DNA of 45,993 nt, taken from the NCBI GenBank assembly GCA_031553875.1, contig JAVBKU010000022.1, positions 1-45,993 of the forward strand, in the 5' to 3' direction. Each line of letters opens with the position of its first letter. Position 1 is the stretch's first letter. Shown here piece by piece: positions 8,691-15,665 of this stretch. Both the position numbers and the translations under genes were made by a program. The notes under the pieces are model-generated. The model was not told the DNA's origin. It saw only the letters and a program-made list of their open reading frames with translations, and did not search any database. This DNA is from JAVBKU01 sp031553875 (GTDB lineage Bacteria; Bacteroidota; Bacteroidia; Bacteroidales; Rikenellaceae).

Positions 8691-9632
8691 CTACTTGCCT
8701 CCTATGGTTATGATCGCCTTGCCCAGACCTTTCATCGAGAGTTTGGCGTCGATATTATACTTTTCTTTCAGCTCCTTACGCAGGCCGTTGGCCCAGGTGC
8801 GGGCGTCGAGGCCGCGGCCGCTGGCAGCTATCATCGGTATGCGCACCTGCTCGAACGTCATGCGGTTCTCGCTCGATTCGGTGAGGGAGAACGAGCCGTT
8901 AACGGTGTTGGCAGCAGCCCAATCTTCGATTATGGAGTTGAGCTCCTTGCCGCCGAATTCAGTTTCGAAGTCGGTCGAGCTACCGCTCCAGCGGCGGCAC
9001 AGCAACGACACCTCGCGTCCCTTTTCGAACAGATCGTCGAAATGAGCCTGAAGCTGCGAAGTGAACTGGTCCATATGGGCTATGATAGCCTCCTGTATCA
9101 GCACGGGGACTTCCACGCTGAACGAGGGCGCACTGGTACCCGACGCGGCAGCCACCTGCTTATCGCTATACGCGTCCAGACCCTGTAGGTTGAGAGTCAG
9201 TGAGCGCTTCGGGCCTATCTGGTTGACCTTATAGGTAAGCTGTATCCAGATGTCCGCCTTGGCCACATCCTTCAGTTTGTCGAGAGGAGAGGCGGCCATC
9301 GCGTCACCGTCCTTAGAAGTGGTAACAGCATCCTCAGCCTCCTGTGTTCTCAGGCTCTTGAGGCTGGCGCCCAGGTCCTTGAGAGGAAAACCGCGTTCCG
9401 ACATGATCTCACCAAGCTTACTGATGGCGAGCAACAGGTCGGGATCGCCCTGCAACGCGGCGTTATAATCCGGGAGGCGCTCTTTGACGCCCTGGTTATT
9501 GAACTCCATCATATAACCGCGCTGGTTACACCACACATCGCTCGGCACGACCATTATAATAGGTTTCTTCGCCTGCGAGAATCCGGCCACAGCGGCCAGA
9601 ACGAACGCAAATATCAATAATATCCTTTTCAT
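8691..9632 (-). CDS. Exported protein resembling DUF6175 (cluster gene 3)
   Basis: A 313-residue protein with a signal peptide (MKRILLIFAFVLAAVAGFSQ). The mature N-terminus has the run KKPIIMVVPSDVWCNQRGY, then LLAISKLGEIMSERGFPLKDL. This resembles the start of LpoB/CsgG/TolB-type domains, in which a strand is followed by a helix over an alpha/beta core, and it fits the Bacteroidetes family named DUF6175 as I remember it (not checked). A duplicated theme appears near the C-terminus (FEQVRIPMIAASGRGLDARTWANGLRKELKEKYNI). It lies 3 bp upstream of the 319-residue gene and 18 bp downstream of the 170-residue gene, so these are one transcript. Molecular role unknown. Confidence 0.75.
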   Translation of the reverse strand: MKRILLIFAFVLAAVAGFSQAKKPIIMVVPSDVWCNQRGYMMEFNNQGVKERLPDYNAALQGDPDLLLAISKLGEIMSERGFPLKDLGASLKSLRTQEAEDAVTTSKDGDAMAASPLDKLKDVAKADIWIQLTYKVNQIGPKRSLTLNLQGLDAYSDKQVAAASGTSAPSFSVEVPVLIQEAIIAHMDQFTSQLQAHFDDLFEKGREVSLLCRRWSGSSTDFETEFGGKELNSIIEDWAAANTVNGSFSLTESSENRMTFEQVRIPMIAASGRGLDARTWANGLRKELKEKYNIDAKLSMKGLGKAIITIGGK

Positions 9633-9650
9633 AATTCTCTTTAAATGTTT

Positions 9651-10163
9651 TTAGAACCCCGCGTCGAGCTTCTTTATTATACCCTTGCCCTCCAGGTAGC
9701 TGCGCAGGTTATTGTAATTCACTGTTACCGTCACGCCGACCTTGTACTCTTTCTTGCTCACCTTAAGGACGCTTTCACCTCCGCCGGCGCCTGTATTGGT
9801 CAGCGCCACGAACTTCATGTAATCTCCTCCCGCGGCGAAGAATTTATCGAAAAAGTCTGCATGCTGCGACGCTTCGGCGGCAGTAACCAGCGGCTTCTTA
9901 CCTGGGATCCTCTCCTTGGATGGAATGCCCTTGAATATCACGCCGTGGACGGCATTCTTCTTACACTGCTCCCTGGCGATCTTCGGGTCCTTCAAATAGC
10001 TCCAGACCTTTACCACGGCCGAACCCTGAGTCCCGACCGACACCGGTTCAATTTCGTAACGCCACTGAGTGGTCTGGGTATCAGCCATCCCCTGCCTACG
10101 AACCTTCCCGCCCCAAACCAGGACAGGGAATACACACAACATCAATATTACAATATTTCTCAT
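9651..10163 (-). CDS. Small exported protein of unknown function (cluster gene 2)
   Basis: A 170-residue protein with an N-terminal hydrophobic signal (MRNIVILMLCVFPVLVWGG). The mature part contains WRYEIEPVSVGTQGSAVVKVWSY, then an amphipathic region with a Cys (AREQCKKNAVHGVIFKGIP) and a beta-rich end (KEYKVGVTVTVNYNNLRSYLEGKGIIKKLDAGF). The segment AREQCKKNAVHGVIF is similar in character to the Ala-rich helix of LPP20-like domains but too short to assign. It sits 17 bp downstream of the 498-residue gene and 18 bp upstream of the DUF6175-like gene, so it belongs to the same transcript. I do not recognise a named family. Confidence 0.7.
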   Translation of the reverse strand: MRNIVILMLCVFPVLVWGGKVRRQGMADTQTTQWRYEIEPVSVGTQGSAVVKVWSYLKDPKIAREQCKKNAVHGVIFKGIPSKERIPGKKPLVTAAEASQHADFFDKFFAAGGDYMKFVALTNTGAGGGESVLKVSKKEYKVGVTVTVNYNNLRSYLEGKGIIKKLDAGF

Positions 10164-10180
10164 GGTCTTTAAAGATTAGT

Positions 10181-11677
10181 TTATTTTATCTGTCGTATCA
10201 ACACTCCGGGATAAAGGCCCGGGACTTTACCTTCGAAAGTAGTAACGGTGGCACCCTGCTGCACGCCCTTGAGGGCAAGCTCTTCGGCGGCCATGTAGCG
10301 GTTGTCGCACACACCGTCCTTGCAGGCCTTGATCACGCCTATCCTCTTATATGCTGTCTTGCCTGTTTCCGGATTCTCGCTCTTTTCAAGCACTTCGTAC
10401 TTGTCGCCCGGGGCAACGCCTTCCTTCATACCTATGGCGGCGGTGAGCGGGTCTACCGAAAGCAGAGGGGTCTTGGTCTTGAAGACATCGTACTTCTTCT
10501 GCAACTTCGCCAGCACGGCGTCGGTGGAGTTGACGGTAGCTATACGGATAAGCTCCTGATTTGACTTGTTTGTGAAAATCCCCGCCTTAACTCCGGAGAA
10601 GGCGCTCTCCATGCCCACATACTTTAGAGTGAAAATATCCGAAGCCTGGTAAGCGTCTTTGTTATCCCACATTTCATACAGTTTGGCAGCAACGTCCTTA
10701 TTCCAATGGAGTTTAAACAGAAACGACGTGCTCCTCACGTAATATCCCGAGCCCAGAGCCACCTGCGACCCCATCGAGCCGAGGCTGGCAGCCATAGACA
10801 TATAAGCACCCACGCTACCGCCTATCTGATTGGAAACAGCCTGCGTAGCCGCGTTTATCTCCTTCACGAGCTCCTCTTTGCTCATATAACGGAAGCGAGA
10901 CACCACCACAAAGGTGTTGCCGATCAGCTCCTCGCCCGCGTCTTCGAGCATACCCATACCGCGGACAGAGCTCTTGGCGGTCTGCACATCCATCAGCGAA
11001 GCGCCGTACAGCCCTCTCTCCCTAACAAGGTCCATGGTGAAATTGCCGAGGCTGTCGAAAAACCACTTGTCGAAGAGCTCTTTGGCGATATTCTTCTCCA
11101 ACAGGTGTTTATGGGCTACGGCCGCATAGTATTCGCGGTCGTTATCGTCCGCAACGACCGAGCTGCCGGAGCTGGTCCCTGCCATGGCTCCCATAAACGC
11201 GCCGAAGCCCCCCCCTTTCTTCGGGGCCGAAGCGCCGTCCGATGAAGCTACTGCCGCACGGAAAGCCTTCCTGTCGCTGTCGGTAACCTTGCTTGTACTC
11301 TTGATCACCCTCGCTGAAACATTATGATCGTTATATTTATCAGGCATCGGGGCCTCGAGGAAAGCTTTCTGGATAATATCCTTCATGTCTATGTTCTCAT
11401 CCAGGAGCATAAGGCACAGCGAGCTACGGCGGTATTCGCCATCCACAGACTTTTTATCCTTTTTTGTAACGACTACTGTATCTGATTTCTCCGGTGCTGC
11501 TTCGGCTGGGGCCTGTGCCTCCTGCGCAGCGGGCACGGCCTGCGGCTCCTGTGCTGCGGAGGCTGCCTGTGCTTCCTGGGTGACGGGATCGGGGGCGGGT
11601 TGAGCCTCCTGGGCCATTAGCGGCCACGCTCCGGCGACCATAAGAACGACTGATGAAATGCGTAATAAATGCTTCAT
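10181..11677 (-). CDS. Large exported protein, first gene of the secreted cluster
   Basis: A 498-residue protein with a signal peptide (MKHLLRISSVVLMVAGAWPLMAQ). Residues about 24-62 are a Pro/Ala/Gln-rich linker with several EAQ/QEPQ units. A helical middle (DENIDMKDIIQKAFLEAPMPDKYN) and a Gly/Ala-rich stretch (KKGGGFGAFMGAMAGTSSGSS) follow. The C-terminal 90 residues form a small beta domain (MKEGVAPGDKYEVLEK, then KRIGVIKACKDGVCDN, then GVQQGATVTTFEGK). This is loosely like the C-terminal beta domain of FlgT-type outer-membrane-associated proteins, and I regard the resemblance as suggestive only. The two Cys in ACKDGVCDN may form a disulfide. As the first gene it would be the one read from the promoter region at 11678-12394. 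Confidence 0.7.
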   Translation of the reverse strand: MKHLLRISSVVLMVAGAWPLMAQEAQPAPDPVTQEAQAASAAQEPQAVPAAQEAQAPAEAAPEKSDTVVVTKKDKKSVDGEYRRSSLCLMLLDENIDMKDIIQKAFLEAPMPDKYNDHNVSARVIKSTSKVTDSDRKAFRAAVASSDGASAPKKGGGFGAFMGAMAGTSSGSSVVADDNDREYYAAVAHKHLLEKNIAKELFDKWFFDSLGNFTMDLVRERGLYGASLMDVQTAKSSVRGMGMLEDAGEELIGNTFVVVSRFRYMSKEELVKEINAATQAVSNQIGGSVGAYMSMAASLGSMGSQVALGSGYYVRSTSFLFKLHWNKDVAAKLYEMWDNKDAYQASDIFTLKYVGMESAFSGVKAGIFTNKSNQELIRIATVNSTDAVLAKLQKKYDVFKTKTPLLSVDPLTAAIGMKEGVAPGDKYEVLEKSENPETGKTAYKRIGVIKACKDGVCDNRYMAAEELALKGVQQGATVTTFEGKVPGLYPGVLIRQIK

Positions 11678-12394
11678 AAAGGGGTAAGTTTAAGGGTAAG
11701 TCAAAATATTATATCACTGGCGGCCAATAATTGGAGCATAAAAACGCTCGCATATATTATCACTACTCACAGAGCATGAGCCGTTTTTAGTACATCTTTT
11801 ATCGGTTGGATTATGGGGTAAATTACTATGTCTTAGTTAATTTATCTGCAATAATTAAAACTCCCCGCACTCCCAATTATTGCCTTGATCCTGACATTTC
11901 ACTATAACGAATATATGGTTTTTTATTAATTATACCAACAAACTATATTTTATATTTTAAATAATTATTGCCTAGGCCGAAGAAACCGTAATAATTTATC
12001 GATTCGGGGAGGTTTCCGGGGAGATTTCCGGCGAAAACAACCGGGTAATTTCTGCCCCAATCCCACGCCGGCCATCACTTTCGTCGGGTAAAACAATCAT
12101 ACGCCCTATTACTCAGTAACTAACCGCCATCGGAGTGTTAATAATAAAACAACACATATGATTAAAGCTGTTATATTTTTAACAGTTAAATTTATCCGTT
12201 TTTATTTCCGATTCGAGCGTTTAATCTTTATTTTTGTATGCCGAAAGCAGAAAACTCCGTGCCCTTGCCAACCGATCATCACCCCAATGATTTAGCAAAC
12301 AAAATGTTACATGGGCGCATTGGCTCGTCAATACAAGCCGCACGACCTACTGCCCGTAAGCAACTACGACAGCGGACTTAACACAACAAGGATA
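11678..12394. other. Long AT-rich divergent promoter region between the secreted cluster and crcB
   Basis: About 0.7 kb with no convincing gene. It is strongly AT-rich (especially 11880-11970 and 12130-12240) and should hold the promoters of the minus-strand secreted cluster and the plus-strand crcB-pta genes. A TATTTTTG -7-like box is seen at 12229-12236 on the plus strand. A short imperfect direct repeat (ggtttccgggga / gatttccggcga) lies near 12011-12034. I looked for the fluoride riboswitch expected before some crcB genes and could not recognise it. A reading frame open from 12311 precedes the true crcB start but has no homology-like features. Confidence 0.5.
12229..12236 (+). promoter_or_regulatory. 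Possible -7 box for crcB-pta
   Basis: TATTTTTG fits TAnnTTTG and lies about 160 bp upstream of the crcB start. No good TTTG -33 element is seen at the expected spacing, so this is a moderate call. Confidence 0.4.
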
Positions 12395-12757
12395 ATGAAA
12401 ATACTTTTAGTGGGCCTCGGCGGCATGGCGGGAAGTATGCTCAGATATGCCGTGTCGATGGCATTACTCCCTTGGTGTCTGCGCGTGGGGTTCCCCGTGG
12501 GGACGCTGACCGTGAATGTAGCCGGTGGGCTGCTGATAGGTATCCTGGCGGGATTATGCCGCGAGCAGGTGTGGTTCTACCTGCTGGCCATAGGGTTTTG
12601 CGGAGGATTTACCACGTTCTCGGCCTTTTCGCTCGAGGTGGTGGAGATGTTCCGGGCGGGCAACGTCGCCGGGGGCGCGCTTTACATCATATCGAGCCTC
12701 GTAATGTCGGTAGCGGCCGTGATCGGGGGGATATACATCGCAACGAAATTGAGATAA
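12395..12757 (+). CDS. crcB: CrcB/Fluc fluoride channel
   Basis: Fluc proteins are small dimeric membrane channels that export fluoride. The 120-residue product starts at the ATG at 12395, which gives the family N-terminus MKILLVGLGGMAGSMLRY. The frame is open 28 codons further up, but that stretch is not family-like. Four hydrophobic helices are visible. Conserved features include the Gly-rich start, TLTVNVAGGLLIG (the Asn in TVNVAG is typical of the pore), and GFCGGFTTFSAFSLE, which contains the TTFS track and the Phe residues that line the fluoride path. It ends 23 bp before pta on the same strand, so the two are probably cotranscribed. Confidence 0.93.
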   Translation: MKILLVGLGGMAGSMLRYAVSMALLPWCLRVGFPVGTLTVNVAGGLLIGILAGLCREQVWFYLLAIGFCGGFTTFSAFSLEVVEMFRAGNVAGGALYIISSLVMSVAAVIGGIYIATKLR

Positions 12758-12780
12758 ATAAAACTTAAAAACTATATAAT

Positions 12781-13782
12781 ATGGAATTCATCGAAAAAAT
12801 CAAAAAACAGGCTTCACAAAACATCAGGCGTATAGTCCTTCCCGAAGGAACCGAAGAGCGCACGCTCAAGGCCGCCGACAAGATCATGGAAGAGGGTTTC
12901 GCCGAAGTGATCCTCATTGGCAACCCCGAAGAGATCAACCATCTGGCGTCGGAATACTACCTCAAGAACATATCCAAGGCTACTATAGTAGACCCCAAGA
13001 ACAACCCCAAGAAGAGCCACTACACCTCCATAATGCTCGATATGCGCCGCTCCAAGGGGCTCACCGAAGAGCAGGCCGACAAGCTGATCGAAGACCCCCT
13101 CTACCTGGCCGCGCTGATGGTCAAGGCGGGCGACGCCGACGGCGAGGTGGCCGGAGCGGGCAACACCACAGGCAACGTCCTGCGCCCCGCGTTCCAGTAT
13201 GTTAAGACCATCCCCGGCATCAACGTCGTATCCGGCGCCTACATAATGAAGCTGCCCGAAACCCTCTACGGAGAGGACGGCATGCTGGTATTCGCCGACT
13301 GCGCCGTGCACCCCAACCCCACCGCCCCCGAGCTCGCCCAAATAGCCGTTATGACAGGCCGCACTACGCGTGCCATCGCAGGTTTCGAGCCCCGCATCGC
13401 TATGTTGAGTTTCTCGACCAAGGGCTCGGCCAAGCATGAAATGGTGGACAAGGTCGTCGAAGCCACACGCCTGGCCCAGGAGATGGACCCCTCGCTTATG
13501 ATCGACGGCGAACTGCAGGCCGACGCAGCCATAGTCCCCGGGATCGGCAGTACCAAAGCCCCCGGCAGCAAGATCGCAGGTAGGGCCAACGTGCTGGTGT
13601 TCCCCACCTTAGAAGTGGGCAACATCGCCTACAAGCTCGTTCAACGTATGGCCCACGCCGAAGCCATCGGCCCCATCCTCCAGGGTATGGCCGCCCCCAT
13701 CAACGACCTCTCGAGGGGCTGCTCGGTGGACGATATCGTAAGCCTCGTAGCCATCACAGCCTGCCAGGCGGCGATGAAGTAA
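12781..13782 (+). CDS. pta: Phosphate acetyltransferase
   Basis: Pta interconverts acetyl-CoA and acetyl phosphate in the cytoplasm and, with AckA, forms the acetate pathway that yields ATP. The 333 residues correspond to the short, single-domain type (PTA_PTB fold), with no N-terminal regulatory domain. Recognisable family segments are RIVLPEGTEERTLKAA near the start, GEVAGAGNTTGNVLRPAFQ, VVSGAYIM, FADCAVHPNPTAPELA, and ATRLAQEMDPSLMIDGELQADAA, ending in VLVFPTLEVGNIAYKLVQR. It follows crcB by 23 bp and precedes ackA by 204 bp on the same strand. The malic enzyme at 24105-26384 carries a second Pta-like domain. Confidence 0.96.
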   Translation: MEFIEKIKKQASQNIRRIVLPEGTEERTLKAADKIMEEGFAEVILIGNPEEINHLASEYYLKNISKATIVDPKNNPKKSHYTSIMLDMRRSKGLTEEQADKLIEDPLYLAALMVKAGDADGEVAGAGNTTGNVLRPAFQYVKTIPGINVVSGAYIMKLPETLYGEDGMLVFADCAVHPNPTAPELAQIAVMTGRTTRAIAGFEPRIAMLSFSTKGSAKHEMVDKVVEATRLAQEMDPSLMIDGELQADAAIVPGIGSTKAPGSKIAGRANVLVFPTLEVGNIAYKLVQRMAHAEAIGPILQGMAAPINDLSRGCSVDDIVSLVAITACQAAMK

Positions 13783-13986
13783 CCACTGGGCAGCAAGCAC
13801 AAACTAACGAACTCGCGGCAAGTTAGTGTATATCGTTAAGGCCCTGTATCGCGTTCCGCGATGCTCATTTCTGCGGCTCGGTACAAAGTGCCGACCCCCT
13901 CAGCCGCAGAAATGAAGGTATAATGCGCTCCCGGAGCGGCGAGGAACCGAATTAGTAGATATTAAACCAAAAACAACCATATAACA
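13783..13986 (+). other. pta-ackA intergenic region with two hairpins
   Basis: The 204-bp gap holds two inverted repeats. The first, near 13802-13829, pairs actaac with gttagt. The second (13866-13914) is strong: catttctgcggct pairs perfectly over 13 bp with agccgcagaaatg, and inside it cggtac/gtgccg forms a further 6-bp stem (one G-U pair). Neither is followed by a T run, so they look like RNA processing or stability structures, or a degenerate intergenic repeat, rather than terminators. Confidence 0.5.
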
Positions 13987-15204
13987 ATGACTATCTTAGT
14001 ACTTAACTGCGGCAGTTCTTCGATCAAATACCAGGTGATCAAGATGTCTTCGCCCAGCGACTATTCACTCATGGCAAAGGGCCAGGTGGAGCGCATCGGT
14101 CTATCCGACGGTGTCTTCTCTCACAAACCCTCCGACAAGGACAAGTTCGAACTGGTGAAGAGCATTCCCGACCACACCTCGGGCATCAACCTCATCATCG
14201 ACGCCATCACACACCCCGAGCACGGCGTGATATCCAGCATCTCGGAGATATCAGCTGTAGGCCACCGCGTGGCACACGGAGGTGAATATTTCTCCAAGAG
14301 CGTCGTGATCGACAAGTCGGTGAAGCAGAAGATCGAGTCGTGCTTCGACCTCGCTCCCCTGCACAACCCCGCCCACCTCAAGGGTATCATGTGTATCGAG
14401 AACATTCTGCCCAACACGCCCCAGGTGGCAGTGTTCGACACCTCGTTCCACCAGACCATCCCCGCCAAGCACTACCTCTACGCCCTGCCCTACAAGTACT
14501 ATGAAACATACCGCGTGCGCAAATACGGTTTCCACGGCACCAGCCACAAGTTCGTGGCGCAGAAGGCGTGCGGCATGACCGGGCTCGACTTCGCCAAATC
14601 GAAGATCATCACCTGCCACATCGGTAACGGCGCGTCGATAACTGCCATTCTCAATGGCGAATCATACAACACCTCGATGGGCTTCACTCCCGTGGATGGC
14701 CTTATAATGGGCACCCGCAGCGGTAGCACCGACCCCGGCGCACTTATATATATAGCTGAGAAAGAAGGCCTGAGCCTCAACAAACTCAGCGACGTGATAA
14801 ACAAGGAGTCAGGCGTTTACGGCCTCACAGGCATATCTTCAGACATGCGCGATATACACGTGGGTGCCGATGGCGGCGACGACAAGGCCAAGGTGGCGCT
14901 CCAGATGTACGTAGCGCGCATGAAGGAGTTCATCGGCGCCTACATAGCCCAGATGGGCGGCGTAGACCTGATCGTCTTCACCGGCGGTGTCGGCGAGAAC
15001 GACTTCAAGATACGCGAATGGGTGTGCGACAACATGGAGTTCCTCGGCATCAAGTTCGACAAGAAGATCAACGACGGCCTCAAGAGCAAGGACACCATCC
15101 TCTCCACTCCCGATTCGAGGGTGAAGGTGGTTACCGCCCTGACCGACGAAGAGCTCGTCATCGCCTCCGATACCTTCAACCTCGTGAAGAAGCGTTCGGA
15201 ATAG
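13987..15204 (+). CDS. ackA: Acetate kinase
   Basis: AckA transfers phosphate between acetyl phosphate and ADP, producing acetate and ATP in the cytoplasm. The 405 residues are full length for the family. Diagnostic motifs are the N-terminal acetate kinase signature LNCGSSSIKYQV (residues 5-16), VGHRVAHGGEYF with the conserved Arg/His, FDTSFHQTIP, the second signature YGFHGTSHKFVA, HIGNGASI, GFTPVDGLIMGTRSGSTDPG, and the C-terminal FTGGVGEND. It lies downstream of pta in the usual order, and a strong hairpin follows (15272-15307). Confidence 0.98.
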   Translation: MTILVLNCGSSSIKYQVIKMSSPSDYSLMAKGQVERIGLSDGVFSHKPSDKDKFELVKSIPDHTSGINLIIDAITHPEHGVISSISEISAVGHRVAHGGEYFSKSVVIDKSVKQKIESCFDLAPLHNPAHLKGIMCIENILPNTPQVAVFDTSFHQTIPAKHYLYALPYKYYETYRVRKYGFHGTSHKFVAQKACGMTGLDFAKSKIITCHIGNGASITAILNGESYNTSMGFTPVDGLIMGTRSGSTDPGALIYIAEKEGLSLNKLSDVINKESGVYGLTGISSDMRDIHVGADGGDDKAKVALQMYVARMKEFIGAYIAQMGGVDLIVFTGGVGENDFKIREWVCDNMEFLGIKFDKKINDGLKSKDTILSTPDSRVKVVTALTDEELVIASDTFNLVKKRSE

Positions 15205-15271
15205 GCCACGGAAAGGCATGCCGGCCTATGCGGAAAATAAGGTCCGCATAATATTGCCGGAGTCCGGATGA

Positions 15272-15307
15272 AATGCGGGCGGCTGTTGCACAACAGCCGC
15301 CCGCATT
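15272..15307 (+). terminator. Hairpin after ackA
   Basis: A perfect 17-bp stem (aatgcgggcggctgttg and its reverse complement) with a 2-nt loop, followed by cttttc. It is 67 bp after the ackA stop and is the likely transcript end, although the T tract is short. Confidence 0.7.
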
Positions 15308-15616
15308 CTTTTCACGGCACGCCACCTACGAGATTCCAAACATTGCTGCCCACTCTAACCCACCAGCATTCCCGGATTGCAGTTTTCTATTCTCAGCCCC
15401 AGGATTCAACCCCCGGACTCAACCTATGTATTCTGCCTCAGGGTTCAGCCCCCTGCCTCAGCCCCCGGCCCCAGAGCTGCACCAATCCGCCAAACGCCCC
15501 ACCACATTACCTTCTGCATCTTTAACATAGCCCCGGCCCCACTATTACTGTCGGTCGGCAAGCGCCCCCTTGTTAAATCATCCGCACGGCTTAAATCATC
15601 CCGCACAGCAAAATAA

Positions 15617-15648
15617 AAATAGGGTCGGCAAAATTGCCGACCCTATTT
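15617..15648 (-). terminator. Terminator of the LruC-domain gene
   Basis: A perfect 14-bp inverted repeat (aaatagggtcggca / tgccgaccctattt) with loop aaat. On the minus strand it is followed by TTATTTTG. It lies 17 bp beyond the stop codon of the LruC-domain gene, a textbook intrinsic terminator. Confidence 0.85.
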
Positions 15649-15665
15649 AATCACGTCGCTTACCT

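Larger units (their letters stand above)
15205..15665. other. Gap between convergent ackA and the LruC gene
   Basis: About 460 bp without a convincing gene. It begins with the ackA terminator (15272-15307) and ends with the terminator of the LruC gene (15617-15648). Between about 15370 and 15490 the plus strand is C-rich with degenerate tandem units of the type 'cagCCCCaggattcaa' and 'cagCCCCctgcct'. This produces short open frames rich in Pro and Gln that I do not consider genes. Confidence 0.6.

Noticed and set aside
12250..12395. Fluoride riboswitch upstream of crcB
   Set aside because: I looked for the conserved pseudoknot bases and could not find a convincing arrangement. A covariance search would be needed to exclude it fully.
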